Origin: Sinomicrobium weinanense
GTDB lineage: Bacteria > Bacteroidota > Bacteroidia > Flavobacteriales > Flavobacteriaceae
Direction of reading: 5' to 3'
NCBI RefSeq assembly: GCF_018863395.1
Contig: NZ_JAHKRR010000001.1
Span: 682,001 to 746,000, forward strand
DNA: 64,000 nt
The notes under the pieces were generated by a model. The model worked only from the letters and a program-made list of their open reading frames with translations. It was not told the DNA's origin and did no database searches. Position numbers and translations under genes: made by a program. Positions 1-8,202 of this stretch are shown one piece after another (position 1 is the stretch's first letter; every line of letters begins with the position of its first letter).

Positions 1-1
1 A

Positions 2-766
2 AAGCGATGGCAGGATGTAGAGGAGTTGCTGAATTACGGTATAAACGTCATCACCGCCTTTAATGTTCAGCACCTGCAGAGCATGACGGATAAGGTAGAG
101 GATATTTCCGGTGTAGAGATCAAAGAGACCATCCCGGACAGCATACTGAACGAAGCAGATGAAGTGGTCAACATAGACCTTCCTGCCGAAGACCTGATCA
201 AGCGCCTGAACGAAGGAAAAATATATAAAGGAGAACGGATAGGCCGGGCCCTGAACAATTTTTTTCAACCCGAAAAAATATTGCAGCTCAGGGACCTGGC
301 ATTGCGGAAAGTAGCCTCCCAGGTAGAAAAGAAGATAGAAAGCAGCCTGCCCGCCGCAAGCCGTATGCAGTTGGAGCGTTTTATGGCCTGCATCAGCACC
401 AACGCTGAAAGCGGCAGGCATATTATAAGAAAAACCGCAAGGATGGCCGGTTATTACCATGCCGAATGGTTTGTAGTATATATAAAGACACCCCGGAAAG
501 ACGTCTTTAAAATAGACCTGAAAACACAACGCAAATTGTTGAACAATATGCAACTGGCCAGGGAACTCGGGGCACAGGTCATGACCATAAGGGAAGACAA
601 TATTTCCAGGGCCGTTTTCCAGAAGGCCGTGGATCTGAAGATCACCAATATTGTCATGGGAAAACCACATTTTTCCCTGTGGAGGCAATTACGGGGAAAA
701 AATCATTTCGATAAACTATTAAAATGTTTACGAGATACGGAAATAGATGTTATTATTGTTTTTTAA
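2..766 (+). CDS. kdpD: KdpD N-terminal sensor protein (KdpD domain + USP domain), 5' end cut by window
   Basis: The reading frame is already open at base 2, beginning KRWQDVEELL, which is the conserved KdpD block followed by NVQHLQSM; 254 codons are visible and the true start lies left of the window. The first ~90 visible residues are the end of the KdpD sensor domain. About residues 115-254 form a UspA-like nucleotide-binding domain. There is no transmembrane segment, histidine box or ATPase domain: the protein ends after the USP fold. In the family, KdpD senses potassium and ionic strength, and its USP domain binds c-di-AMP in Firmicutes. Here the kinase part is the next gene, 53 bases downstream, so the sensor is split into two proteins, as is usual in Bacteroidota. 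The kdpABC genes are expected just upstream, which is inference. Confidence 0.88.
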   Translation, partial: KRWQDVEELLNYGINVITAFNVQHLQSMTDKVEDISGVEIKETIPDSILNEADEVVNIDLPAEDLIKRLNEGKIYKGERIGRALNNFFQPEKILQLRDLALRKVASQVEKKIESSLPAASRMQLERFMACISTNAESGRHIIRKTARMAGYYHAEWFVVYIKTPRKDVFKIDLKTQRKLLNNMQLARELGAQVMTIREDNISRAVFQKAVDLKITNIVMGKPHFSLWRQLRGKNHFDKLLKCLRDTEIDVIIVF

Positions 767-782
767 TACAAGAGCAACACCA

Positions 783-806
783 GTCACCTGTCATCGGTCA
801 TCCGTC
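783..806. repeat. Short tandem 7-mer repeat in spacer
   Basis: Three 7-base units (GTCACCT, GTCATCG, GTCATCC) and the start of a fourth lie head to tail between the kdpD sensor gene and the kinase gene. Similar 7-9 base tandem units of different sequence occur in other spacers of this window (near 6456, 9735 and 57931). Function unknown. Confidence 0.6.
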
Positions 807-819
807 AAAAAAACATAGT

Positions 820-2598
820 ATGAAATTCAAGACCAAATTACTGCTCTCATTCGGGTTTTTATTTATTATCATCCTGTTATTGGGGTTGGTAGGCAGCTTT
901 TATGTCAAAAAACTGGGAGATGAGGCTTCGACTATTCTCAAGGACAACAACCGTACCCTGCAATATATGGAGCGGATAAACACGGAGGTCGGGGCCATTG
1001 AAAAAATACTGGTCTTTGACCTGTCCGGGCCGGTAGATGCTCATTTGTCTGCATTGGATGCCCAGCTCAAACTTCAGCAAAACAATATCACCGAAACCGG
1101 GGAAGCGGGGCTCACCCGAAAACTGGAAAGCAGTATAAACGACTTTATCGCAACGCTGAACAGCAGCTCAAAAAAGGAAAGCCTGGAATACACCTTCCAA
1201 ATAAGAGAAATTACCAGTGAGATCTATGCGATCAACCAGGAAAACCTGCTGAAGAGCAATGAAAGGGTAAACCATATTTCCGGCCAGGTATTTGTCTCCA
1301 TGGTCACGATCTCTTTTGCTACACTTGTTATCGGGCTTTTCTTTACGTTCGGTATGCCCGCTTACCTTACCAGGTCCATCAAGATATTTGACAAAGCTAT
1401 CGACAAGGTCTCAAGGGGAATTTATGATGTAAATGTCCCGCTCAACAGGAAAGATGAATTCGGGCATCTTGCCGCTTCCTTTAACCTGATGGCCGTTAAA
1501 CTCAGGGAGTTTGAAAGAAGCAATTACGCCAGGATACTTTTTGAAAAGAACAGGCTCGATACCATAATCAACCAGCTTTCCGAAGCCATCGTAGGGCTGG
1601 ACCAGGATAAGAATATCCTGTTTGTAAACCAGAGGGCGCTCAGCCTGCTGGGTGTAAAGCAGGAAGAAGTACAGGGAAAATACGCACCGGATATTGCCAT
1701 ACACAACGAATTGATGCAAAACCTGATCCGGGAACTCATGCTCGGCGGACATGCCGAAGGGAAAGTGCTGCCTCCTGTAAAAGTAACGGAAGGCAGGAGC
1801 GAAAGACTGTTTTCCAAAGACGTTATAGATATTACCACGACCCCAAAGGGACAGGAAGAAAGAAATGTACTGATAGGGCATGTGATCATCCTTACCGACA
1901 TCACAGAGTTTGCGGATAAGGACAAGGCCAAGACCCGCTTCATGGCCACATTGAGCCATGAATTAAAAACACCCGTTGCGGCAATTGATATGGGCGTGGG
2001 ACTGCTGCAAAATGAAAAGACCGGAACATTGAACGGCGAACAAAGAGAATGGATAGCGACCATTATGCAAAATAACGACCGTATAAAAAGGACCATTAAC
2101 GAAATCCTGGACCTGTCTAAAATAGAAAGCGGCAGCATAGATGTACTGAGTTCCAAAACCAAAGTGGGCTACCTCATGGACTCTGCCATAATGGGGATAC
2201 AGCCTTTTATTAAAGAGAAGGAACTGAGGGTAAAAAACCTTTCGGCCATTGATAAACAGGAAGTCCTGGCCGACCCCCAGAAAACGATCTGGATACTGAA
2301 CAACTTTCTGACCAATGCCATTCGTTATTCTCCTGCCCAGGAGAGGATTGCGGTAAGTGCAGAGGTCGAAGATTATTTTGTAAAGATCTCGGTAACAGAT
2401 CGGGGAAAAGGTGTGAGTTCGTCACAGAAGAAAACTATCTTTAAGCCTTATTCCAGGCTCAGGAGCGACCGGTCCGAAGGCACCGGACTGGGACTTGCCA
2501 TTTCCAAGGAATTTGTAGAAGCCATGGGTGGAAGTATCGGCCTGATCTCCAGGGAAGGAGAGGGAGCTACATTTTGGATCAAGTTGAGGAAAGCGTAA
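820..2598 (+). CDS. Sensor histidine kinase (TM-HAMP-PAS-HisKA-HATPase), kinase half of split KdpD
   Basis: A 592-residue membrane histidine kinase. The ATG at 820 is chosen because it places a clean transmembrane helix at residues ~5-28; the in-frame extension upstream would read through the end of kdpD and the spacer repeat. A periplasmic segment follows, then a second helix (~170-190), HAMP (~190-245), PAS (~255-350), HisKA with the H box LSHELKTP (His380), and an HATPase domain with an N box (NNFLTNAIRYSP), G1 (DRGKGVS) and G2 (GTGLGLAIS). It lies directly downstream of the KdpD sensor protein and is probably its signalling partner. No response regulator follows; a kdpE-like gene would have to be elsewhere. 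Confidence 0.85.
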   Translation: MKFKTKLLLSFGFLFIIILLLGLVGSFYVKKLGDEASTILKDNNRTLQYMERINTEVGAIEKILVFDLSGPVDAHLSALDAQLKLQQNNITETGEAGLTRKLESSINDFIATLNSSSKKESLEYTFQIREITSEIYAINQENLLKSNERVNHISGQVFVSMVTISFATLVIGLFFTFGMPAYLTRSIKIFDKAIDKVSRGIYDVNVPLNRKDEFGHLAASFNLMAVKLREFERSNYARILFEKNRLDTIINQLSEAIVGLDQDKNILFVNQRALSLLGVKQEEVQGKYAPDIAIHNELMQNLIRELMLGGHAEGKVLPPVKVTEGRSERLFSKDVIDITTTPKGQEERNVLIGHVIILTDITEFADKDKAKTRFMATLSHELKTPVAAIDMGVGLLQNEKTGTLNGEQREWIATIMQNNDRIKRTINEILDLSKIESGSIDVLSSKTKVGYLMDSAIMGIQPFIKEKELRVKNLSAIDKQEVLADPQKTIWILNNFLTNAIRYSPAQERIAVSAEVEDYFVKISVTDRGKGVSSSQKKTIFKPYSRLRSDRSEGTGLGLAISKEFVEAMGGSIGLISREGEGATFWIKLRKA

Positions 2599-2731
2599 GT
2601 GATCGGAATTTTAATAATTGTAAATTGTTGGTTTGTTGAATTTTAAGGCGTTTATTTGATTCAATAGTTTAATGTGTTTCCAAGGCAATTACACAATCAC
2701 CAAAGCCTGGGGGCTTATGGGATAAAGTGGT

Positions 2732-3124
2732 TTAGTGTTCGCGATATTCTTCAGCCAGTACATTCTCATTGCGGCGTATGGCAATTTCTGCGACCTTTTG
2801 GGCATGGACCTCTCCCCAGGACTGCATGGCCTGGATAAGCGGGAGAACGGTCTTTCCAAATTCCGTAAGCTCGTATTCCACTTTCAGGGGGTATCCCGGA
2901 TACATTTTTTTGGACAATACTTCATATTCATACAATTCCTTTAACTGTTGATTGATAACCCTCCGGGGGGCCTGTCCGATAGCCTGGTGAATACAGCTCG
3001 GTCTGTTGATGCCTTTGGTAATACAGTCAATGATACAGGGTTTCCATTTGCCACCGATAACCTTCATGGCTACCGTAACACCGTCGCCGAGATCCTGTGG
3101 TATCTTGTTTTCGTATACATACAT
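2732..3124 (-). CDS. HxlR-family winged-helix transcriptional regulator
   Basis: 130 residues if started at the ATG at 3124; an in-frame start 17 codons upstream is possible but lies beyond the promoter-like box at 3145-3152. The family pattern is clear: IGGKWKPCII near the N-terminus, a recognition helix region with QAPRRVINQQLKELYE, and the wing YELTEFGKTVLPLI. Three cysteines (in WKPCIIDC and PSC) lie in the DNA-binding domain, reminiscent of redox- or quinone-sensing HxlR proteins such as YodB, but that sensing role is inference. It is divergent from the SMR efflux gene, with 157 bases between starts, so it is a natural candidate regulator of that pump. It is convergent with the upstream kinase gene. 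Confidence 0.88.
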   Translation of the reverse strand: MYVYENKIPQDLGDGVTVAMKVIGGKWKPCIIDCITKGINRPSCIHQAIGQAPRRVINQQLKELYEYEVLSKKMYPGYPLKVEYELTEFGKTVLPLIQAMQSWGEVHAQKVAEIAIRRNENVLAEEYREH

Positions 3125-3144
3125 TTTTAAAATGGGCTTATTGC

Positions 3145-3152
3145 CAAAGTTA
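3145..3152 (-). promoter_or_regulatory. Flavobacterial -7 box (TAACTTTG) for the HxlR gene
   Basis: On the minus strand this reads TAACTTTG, a full match to the Bacteroidota -7 consensus TAnnTTTG, 20 bases before the chosen HxlR start. No good TTG at -33 was seen, so the promoter may be weak or activator-dependent. Confidence 0.5.
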
Positions 3153-3281
3153 CGAATTATACCCGTTGCAGACATGGAAGAAGACAGGGATAAATTTATC
3201 AGTAAGTGATTCTTTTATCCCGTATTTTTTTTCCGTATGCCCGGCATTAATTTTACTCCGAAAACAAAAAACAGTTTTATT

Positions 3282-3611
3282 ATGAAGTATATATTTCTCC
3301 TGGGCGCTATTGTTTCCGAGATCATCGGTGGCGTAGCCACCCGTCAATCATCGGGGTTTACCCGGATATGGCCTTCAATTATAGCCGTATTTGGGGTAGT
3401 AGGTGCTTATTACTTTTTATCACTGTCTCTGAAGCATGGTATGGGTATCGGGGTGGCTTACGGCATTTGGGCGGCGGTGGGAATAACGCTGATGGCCTGT
3501 ATAGGGGCCATATTTTTCAAGGAACAGTTAGGCACGGTACAGGTCATAGGGCTGGCGCTGATCATTGTCGGGGTGTTGGCTCTTGAATGGGGAGGGAAGT
3601 CACTGACATAA
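3282..3611 (+). CDS. Small multidrug resistance (SMR) family efflux transporter
   Basis: 109 residues, the standard SMR length, with four hydrophobic helices. The essential membrane glutamate is in AIVSEIIG (Glu13, equivalent to EmrE Glu14), and the family block GVAYGIWAAVGI is present in helix 3. The start at 3282 gives the usual MKYIFLL N-terminus; an upstream in-frame ATG at 3237 would add 15 non-membrane residues. SMR proteins are dimeric, proton-coupled exporters of cationic drugs or guanidinium/betaine-type solutes; the substrate cannot be told from the sequence. Whether it works alone or pairs with a second SMR is unknown, but no second copy is adjacent. It is divergent from an HxlR regulator. 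Confidence 0.92.
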   Translation: MKYIFLLGAIVSEIIGGVATRQSSGFTRIWPSIIAVFGVVGAYYFLSLSLKHGMGIGVAYGIWAAVGITLMACIGAIFFKEQLGTVQVIGLALIIVGVLALEWGGKSLT

Positions 3612-3691
3612 ACAACAGGGGTGAATGGAGGTTGAAAAAGGATTTTATATTCTTTTTTTGTGTGCAGGCCAACGAAAGAAAAACCACTTCT

Positions 3692-3720
3692 TTGACGTGC
3701 TTTCTTTTGTTATATATTTG
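3692..3720 (+). promoter_or_regulatory. Consensus flavobacterial promoter (TTG-N18-TATATTTG), leaderless
   Basis: TTG at 3692-3694 and TATATTTG at 3713-3720 are separated by 18 bases, matching the Bacteroidota -33/-7 promoter. The -7 box ends only four bases before the ATG at 3725, so the transcript should start at or within one or two bases of the start codon. Confidence 0.75.
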
Positions 3721-3724
3721 CCCT

Positions 3725-4726
3725 ATGCATTTGGATTTTTCATTTATCATTCCGGTTTATAACCGCCCGGGCGAGGTGGAAGAATTGCTGGAAAGCATGG
3801 TACATCTCGACTTTGACCACCCTTTTGAAGTGGTTATCATCGAAGATGGGTCTACCATACCCGCAAAGGAAGTCGCCGACAGTTTTTCAGACCGTCTGCA
3901 TATATCCTATTATTTCAAGGAAAACTCCGGCCCCGGGGATTCCAGGAATTACGGCATGCAGAAGGCCAGGGGCAATTATTTTATTATCCTGGATTCTGAC
4001 TGTATCCTGCCACCGCATTATCTTCGGGAAGTACACACTTCACTTAAGTCGGACTATGTGCACTGTTACGGCGGACCGGACACAGCTCATTCGTCTTTTA
4101 CCGACCTGCAGAAAGCGATAAACTATGCTATGACCTCTACCATCACCACCGGAGGCATACGCGGAAAGAAAAATGCAGTGGGCAAGTTTCAGCCCCGGAG
4201 TTTTAACATGGGGATCTCCCGGGAAGCATTTCAGAAAACCGGCGGATTTGGCAAGATACATCCGGGAGAAGACCCTGACCTCACCATACGCCTGTGGGCC
4301 GTGGGTTACGATACCCGTTTTCTTGCCAACGCTTTCGTATACCATAAAAGACGTATCTCCTGGTCGAAATTCTTTAAACAGGTCTATAAATTCGGAATGA
4401 CGCGCCCCATTCTCAACCGCTGGCATCCGCATACCGAAAAAACAGTGTATTGGTTGCCCGCACTTTTTGTGCTGGGCCTGATTTTTTCTATGCTCCTGTG
4501 GATACTGGGAATACCTGTATTCGCCGGATTGTATGCCCTGTTTTTTCTTATTGTTTTTATCGATGCCCTTTACAGGAACAAAAATGTAAAAGTGGCTTTT
4601 CTTTCAGTTTTTGCCGTACTGATACAATTTTCGGGATACGGTTACGGTTTTATTAAAAGTACCTTTGCAATGAAGGTCCTGAACAAGGACCCTCAAAAAG
4701 TTTTTCCCGAACTGTTTTTTAACTGA
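3725..4726 (+). CDS. Family 2 glycosyltransferase with C-terminal membrane helices
   Basis: 333 residues. The start at 3725 is set by the GT-A beta-strand FSFIIPVYNRPGEVEELL directly after it and by the promoter ending at 3720. GT2 motifs: VVIIEDGS, the metal-binding DXD-like ILDSDC, and the acceptor-side GEDPDLTIRLW (ED motif). Two or more hydrophobic segments lie at the C-terminal end (~250-310), anchoring it to the inner membrane. It probably transfers a sugar to a lipid or surface polysaccharide acceptor; donor and acceptor are unknown. It lies four bases before the YbbR-like gene, so the two are probably co-transcribed. Confidence 0.9.
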   Translation: MHLDFSFIIPVYNRPGEVEELLESMVHLDFDHPFEVVIIEDGSTIPAKEVADSFSDRLHISYYFKENSGPGDSRNYGMQKARGNYFIILDSDCILPPHYLREVHTSLKSDYVHCYGGPDTAHSSFTDLQKAINYAMTSTITTGGIRGKKNAVGKFQPRSFNMGISREAFQKTGGFGKIHPGEDPDLTIRLWAVGYDTRFLANAFVYHKRRISWSKFFKQVYKFGMTRPILNRWHPHTEKTVYWLPALFVLGLIFSMLLWILGIPVFAGLYALFFLIVFIDALYRNKNVKVAFLSVFAVLIQFSGYGYGFIKSTFAMKVLNKDPQKVFPELFFN

Positions 4727-4730
4727 TGGT

Positions 4731-5729
4731 ATGGCTTCAATACTTTCCCGCATAAAAAAATACAAACAAAAAATATGGGCCCGTCTTAAAGGAGAAAGGG
4801 CATCACTGTTTATGTTCTTCTTTCTCTTTTCCTGTGTGTTGTGGTTTCTGATAAAGCTGCCCGACCGTTATACCACAACAGTGTCCGTACAACCCAATTA
4901 TACGGGGGTACCTGAAGGACAGCTATTGGTAAATCCCGTCCGGGAGATCCGTATGGATGTCAATGCCAAGGGATTTAAGCTGTTCAATCTGAAGTATTTC
5001 GAAAGTACGGTGGACATAGATCTATCGGAACTGAGGAAAACAGGTAACAAATTCTACCTTCTTGCGACAGATATAAGAAAGCAGTTAAGGACAGCCATGC
5101 CCGGAGAAGTGGAACTGCGACAGCTGGACCGGGATACACTCTTTTTTCAACTGGGGAAAAATATAACCAGGGAAGTAAAAGTTATTCCGGAAGTAGAGGT
5201 TTCCTTTGCGAGGGATTATCATATTTATGACAGCCTTACGGTGTCTCCCGGAAAGATCAGTGTATTTGGTCCGGATGTGGAGGTCAACGAGCTGGATACG
5301 TTATATACGGTGAAGCTCATGCTCAGAGATGTGAGTGATGATATACATATAAATGCAGCGGTGAACATTCCTAAAAAATATCGCCATCTGAAATTTAAAG
5401 ACAAGAAGGTAACTGTCTCGGCAAGTGTGGAAAGATTTTCGGAAGAAAAACTGACAGTACCGGTCTCCGTGGTCAATGTACCCGAAGACAAGACCGTCCG
5501 GACTTTTCCTTCGGAAGTGGATATCGTTTGCCAGGGAGCACTGAAAGACCTGGGCAAGCTGAAACCATCCGATTTTACGGTGGCATGTGATTACAAGGCC
5601 ATAGCGGATTCGATGGAATACGTACCGATCCGGGTGACTAAAATGCCGGAAACCGTACGGCGGATAAAACTGTCCCGTAAACAGGTGGAGGTCCTGATAA
5701 AGAACACAAAAACAGGATCGTCCGGATAA
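4731..5729 (+). CDS. YbbR-like domain protein, membrane anchored
   Basis: 332 residues with an N-terminal basic stretch, a single transmembrane helix (~25-43, MFFFLFSCVLWFLIKL) and a long extracytoplasmic part made of beta-rich YbbR-type repeats (recognisable around PVREIRMDVNAKGFK and later SEVDIVCQG). In Firmicutes the YbbR protein CdaR binds and regulates the diadenylate cyclase CdaA. In Bacteroidota the role is not established and no cyclase gene is nearby. It lies directly before coaE, a gene order I recall from other flavobacteria. Confidence 0.82.
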   Translation: MASILSRIKKYKQKIWARLKGERASLFMFFFLFSCVLWFLIKLPDRYTTTVSVQPNYTGVPEGQLLVNPVREIRMDVNAKGFKLFNLKYFESTVDIDLSELRKTGNKFYLLATDIRKQLRTAMPGEVELRQLDRDTLFFQLGKNITREVKVIPEVEVSFARDYHIYDSLTVSPGKISVFGPDVEVNELDTLYTVKLMLRDVSDDIHINAAVNIPKKYRHLKFKDKKVTVSASVERFSEEKLTVPVSVVNVPEDKTVRTFPSEVDIVCQGALKDLGKLKPSDFTVACDYKAIADSMEYVPIRVTKMPETVRRIKLSRKQVEVLIKNTKTGSSG

Positions 5730-5799
5730 CCCATATCGAGACCTTCGGGAATGTGTAACTTATGTCAAACAGAATCAATTAAGAATATTCAATAAGGCT

Positions 5800-6387
5800 A
5801 TGATAGTCGGATTAACAGGAGGGATTGGCAGCGGAAAATCCACGGTGGCAGCGATGTTCTCCGAACTGGGGGTCCCGGTGTATATTGCAGATACCGAGGC
5901 AAAGAAACTAATGCACACCTCTCCGAAGATCAGGGAGCAGATCGTACAACTATTCGGGGAAAAGGCCTATACCCAATCCGGGCCCGACAATGCTTATATT
6001 GCAGGGATAGTGTTCCGGGACAAAACGCTTTTGACCAGGCTTAACAGCATTATTCACCCTGAGGTAGGAAGGCATTTTAAGGGCTGGTACACGAATCAAA
6101 AAGCCCCTTACGTCATCAAGGAGGCCGCTATTCTTTTTGAGAGTGGCGCCTATAAGGATTGCGATGCAGTGATCACCGTTACGGCCCCCCTGGAAACGCG
6201 AATAGAAAGAGTGATACTCCGCGACGGGGCCGCGCGTGAGGCTGTTGAAGCCCGGATAAAGAACCAATGGGACGAAGCCCGGAAAATAGAACTGTCGGAC
6301 TACGTGATCACCAATACCGATCTGGAAAACACGGAAAAGCAGGTGCAGGAATTACATTTAAGGTTGATAAAGGCCCGGGAGCAATAA
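5800..6387 (+). CDS. coaE: Dephospho-CoA kinase
   Basis: 195 residues, normal for CoaE. The P-loop GLTGGIGSGKST is at residues 4-15, followed by the family blocks VYIADTEAKKLM and HPEVGRHF. The lid region has TAPLETRIERVILRDG with the conserved arginines. It catalyses the last step of coenzyme A synthesis, phosphorylating the 3'-hydroxyl of dephospho-CoA with ATP. It is downstream of the YbbR gene by 70 bases. panB, another CoA-pathway gene, lies about 4 kb further on the other strand. Confidence 0.96.
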   Translation: MIVGLTGGIGSGKSTVAAMFSELGVPVYIADTEAKKLMHTSPKIREQIVQLFGEKAYTQSGPDNAYIAGIVFRDKTLLTRLNSIIHPEVGRHFKGWYTNQKAPYVIKEAAILFESGAYKDCDAVITVTAPLETRIERVILRDGAAREAVEARIKNQWDEARKIELSDYVITNTDLENTEKQVQELHLRLIKAREQ

Positions 6388-6455
6388 TGTGTATGGTATG
6401 CTGCGAGGGGCGGGATGTGTATAACATAACAAACAGCCCGGCAACTAGATAAGAA

Positions 6456-6500
6456 CTTTGAACCTTGAACTTTAAACCTTGAATATTAAACATTGAACCA
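6456..6500. repeat. Degenerate 7-8 base tandem repeat (CTTGAAC-type)
   Basis: Units resembling CTTTGAAC, CTTGAAC, TTTAAAC, CTTGAA, TATTAAAC and ATTGAACC follow each other in the coaE-rprX spacer. They form a low-complexity tract without coding potential. Function unknown. Confidence 0.6.
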
Positions 6501-6612
6501 TCCCTCGATTTTAAGATGTGCCTGCCCTGAAAAAAGCCCATACTTCCCGTTAAATAACGGATAATTTTGTTAAGGTTTGGTTAAAGCCAAGACAAACTGG
6601 ATATTAAACCCT

Positions 6613-6620
6613 TAATTTTG
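6613..6620 (+). promoter_or_regulatory. -7 box (TAATTTTG) for rprXY, leaderless position
   Basis: TAATTTTG matches TAnnTTTG exactly and ends five bases before the rprX ATG at 6626, predicting a leaderless message. A second TAATTTTG occurs at 6562-6569. No convincing TTG lies at the right distance for -33. Confidence 0.55.
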
Positions 6621-6625
6621 CTTCA

Positions 6626-8197
6626 ATGAGTAAGAAGTTATTTGTCCTTCTGGTCGCTCTGATGAGTTTATCTCTGATTGGTATCATTTTTGTGCAGGGA
6701 TACTGGATAAAGACAGCGGTAGATGACAAAGAAGAGCAGTTTTCCAACAGTGTCATGCAGGTACTGAAGTCAGTAGCTGACAAGATTGAAAAAAGAGAAA
6801 TAGAGGATTATTCCAATAAATACCTGCAATTAATAGACAGTATAGGAGAATTCAAGGAGGCAGAACTCAGACAGATATTATTTATTGATAAGGATGAGGA
6901 AAATAATGAGACATTTATTTATTCTCACGGTGTTTTAGAAGAGGATTACGGCATATCTTCTACGTTCTTTGATAGTGAATCGGATTCTATTCCTATTAAA
7001 AACTTTAACAGTAAACGAAGGACGTTTATTGTAAAGGAAGGGATAGATATTGATGGTAAGGTAACTTATACACCCTCTGAAAGGATTGAAAAGATAGGGG
7101 GCATGACTGCGATAGACAAGGCCCATTTCGAAACCTATTTTCGGCATTATGCAAAACGAAAGCCCATAAGGGAAAGAGTATCGGATCAGGAAATACAGTT
7201 GCTCATGCAGCGCGAACTTTCCGAAGCCGGGATCGACCTGAATTTTGAATACGGTGTATATGGTAACGGCCTGGCCACCAAAGTGCGCTCCAGGGATTTT
7301 GCCCTCAGTGAAAGCACCAGATACAAAGTGCCGCTGTTTGTGGATGAGGAAGGAAAGACCGACTTTGACCTGTTGGTAACATTTCCCCAGAAAAAGAAAT
7401 TCCTGATATCCAGTATTATGGGTATGGCTTTACTGTCCATCATTTTTACCTTGATCATTGTAATAGCATATTCCGGGGCCATTCATCAATTGATCCGTCA
7501 AAAGCAGATCTCCGAAATAAAAACGGATTTCATCAACAATATGACGCATGAATTCAAGACCCCCATCGCCACCATTAATCTGGCTCTGGATGCCATTCAA
7601 AACCCCAAGATACTGGATGACCGGGAAAGAGTAAGGCAGTATCTGCAGATGATAAGGGACGAGAACAAGAGAATGCACGCACAGGTAGAAAACGTGTTGC
7701 GGATATCCAAACTGGAAAAAAATCAACTGGAGATCACCAAGAACGCCGTAGATATCCACGATCTTATGGAAGAGGCCATAGCTCATGTTTCCCTTATGAT
7801 AGAAAATCGCGGTGGGCATATACATACACATTTTGATGCAGAACAAAGTGAGGTTCTGGCTAACGAATTTCACATTACTAATGTGCTGGTCAATATTCTG
7901 GACAATGCCATTAAATATTCCCCGGATTCACCAAAAATAGATGTGTTTACCGAAACGATAAAAAATAACATACTCATAAAAATCCAGGACCAGGGCATGG
8001 GAATGAGCAAGGCGGTCCTGAAAAGGATTTTTGAAAAATTCTACCGCGAACACACAGGTAATATCCACAACGTTAAAGGGCACGGACTCGGGTTGGCTTA
8101 TGTAAAAAGTATCGTTGAGGACCATCAGGGTGTGGTTTATGTAGAAAGTGAAAAAGATAAAGGAAGTACCTTTTTTATAAAGTTACCTTTAATATAA
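6626..8197 (+). CDS. rprX: RprX-like sensor histidine kinase
   Basis: 523 residues, close to Bacteroides RprX. An N-terminal helix (~5-27), a long periplasmic domain rich in acidic residues (~30-255), a second helix (~257-282), HisKA with MTHEFKTPIATINL (His308), then HATPase with ILDNAIKYSP (N box), DQGMGMS (G1) and GHGLGLAYV (G2). There is no HAMP or PAS domain, so the periplasmic domain is presumably the sensor. It is followed five bases later by the response regulator rprY, so the two form an operon. The ligand is unknown. Confidence 0.88.
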   Translation: MSKKLFVLLVALMSLSLIGIIFVQGYWIKTAVDDKEEQFSNSVMQVLKSVADKIEKREIEDYSNKYLQLIDSIGEFKEAELRQILFIDKDEENNETFIYSHGVLEEDYGISSTFFDSESDSIPIKNFNSKRRTFIVKEGIDIDGKVTYTPSERIEKIGGMTAIDKAHFETYFRHYAKRKPIRERVSDQEIQLLMQRELSEAGIDLNFEYGVYGNGLATKVRSRDFALSESTRYKVPLFVDEEGKTDFDLLVTFPQKKKFLISSIMGMALLSIIFTLIIVIAYSGAIHQLIRQKQISEIKTDFINNMTHEFKTPIATINLALDAIQNPKILDDRERVRQYLQMIRDENKRMHAQVENVLRISKLEKNQLEITKNAVDIHDLMEEAIAHVSLMIENRGGHIHTHFDAEQSEVLANEFHITNVLVNILDNAIKYSPDSPKIDVFTETIKNNILIKIQDQGMGMSKAVLKRIFEKFYREHTGNIHNVKGHGLGLAYVKSIVEDHQGVVYVESEKDKGSTFFIKLPLI

Positions 8198-8202
8198 AGA
8201 TT

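Noticed and set aside
2732-6387. c-di-AMP system linking the KdpD USP domain and the YbbR-like protein
   Set aside because: No diadenylate cyclase or phosphodiesterase gene is in the window; the two genes are separate units, so the link is too weak to claim.
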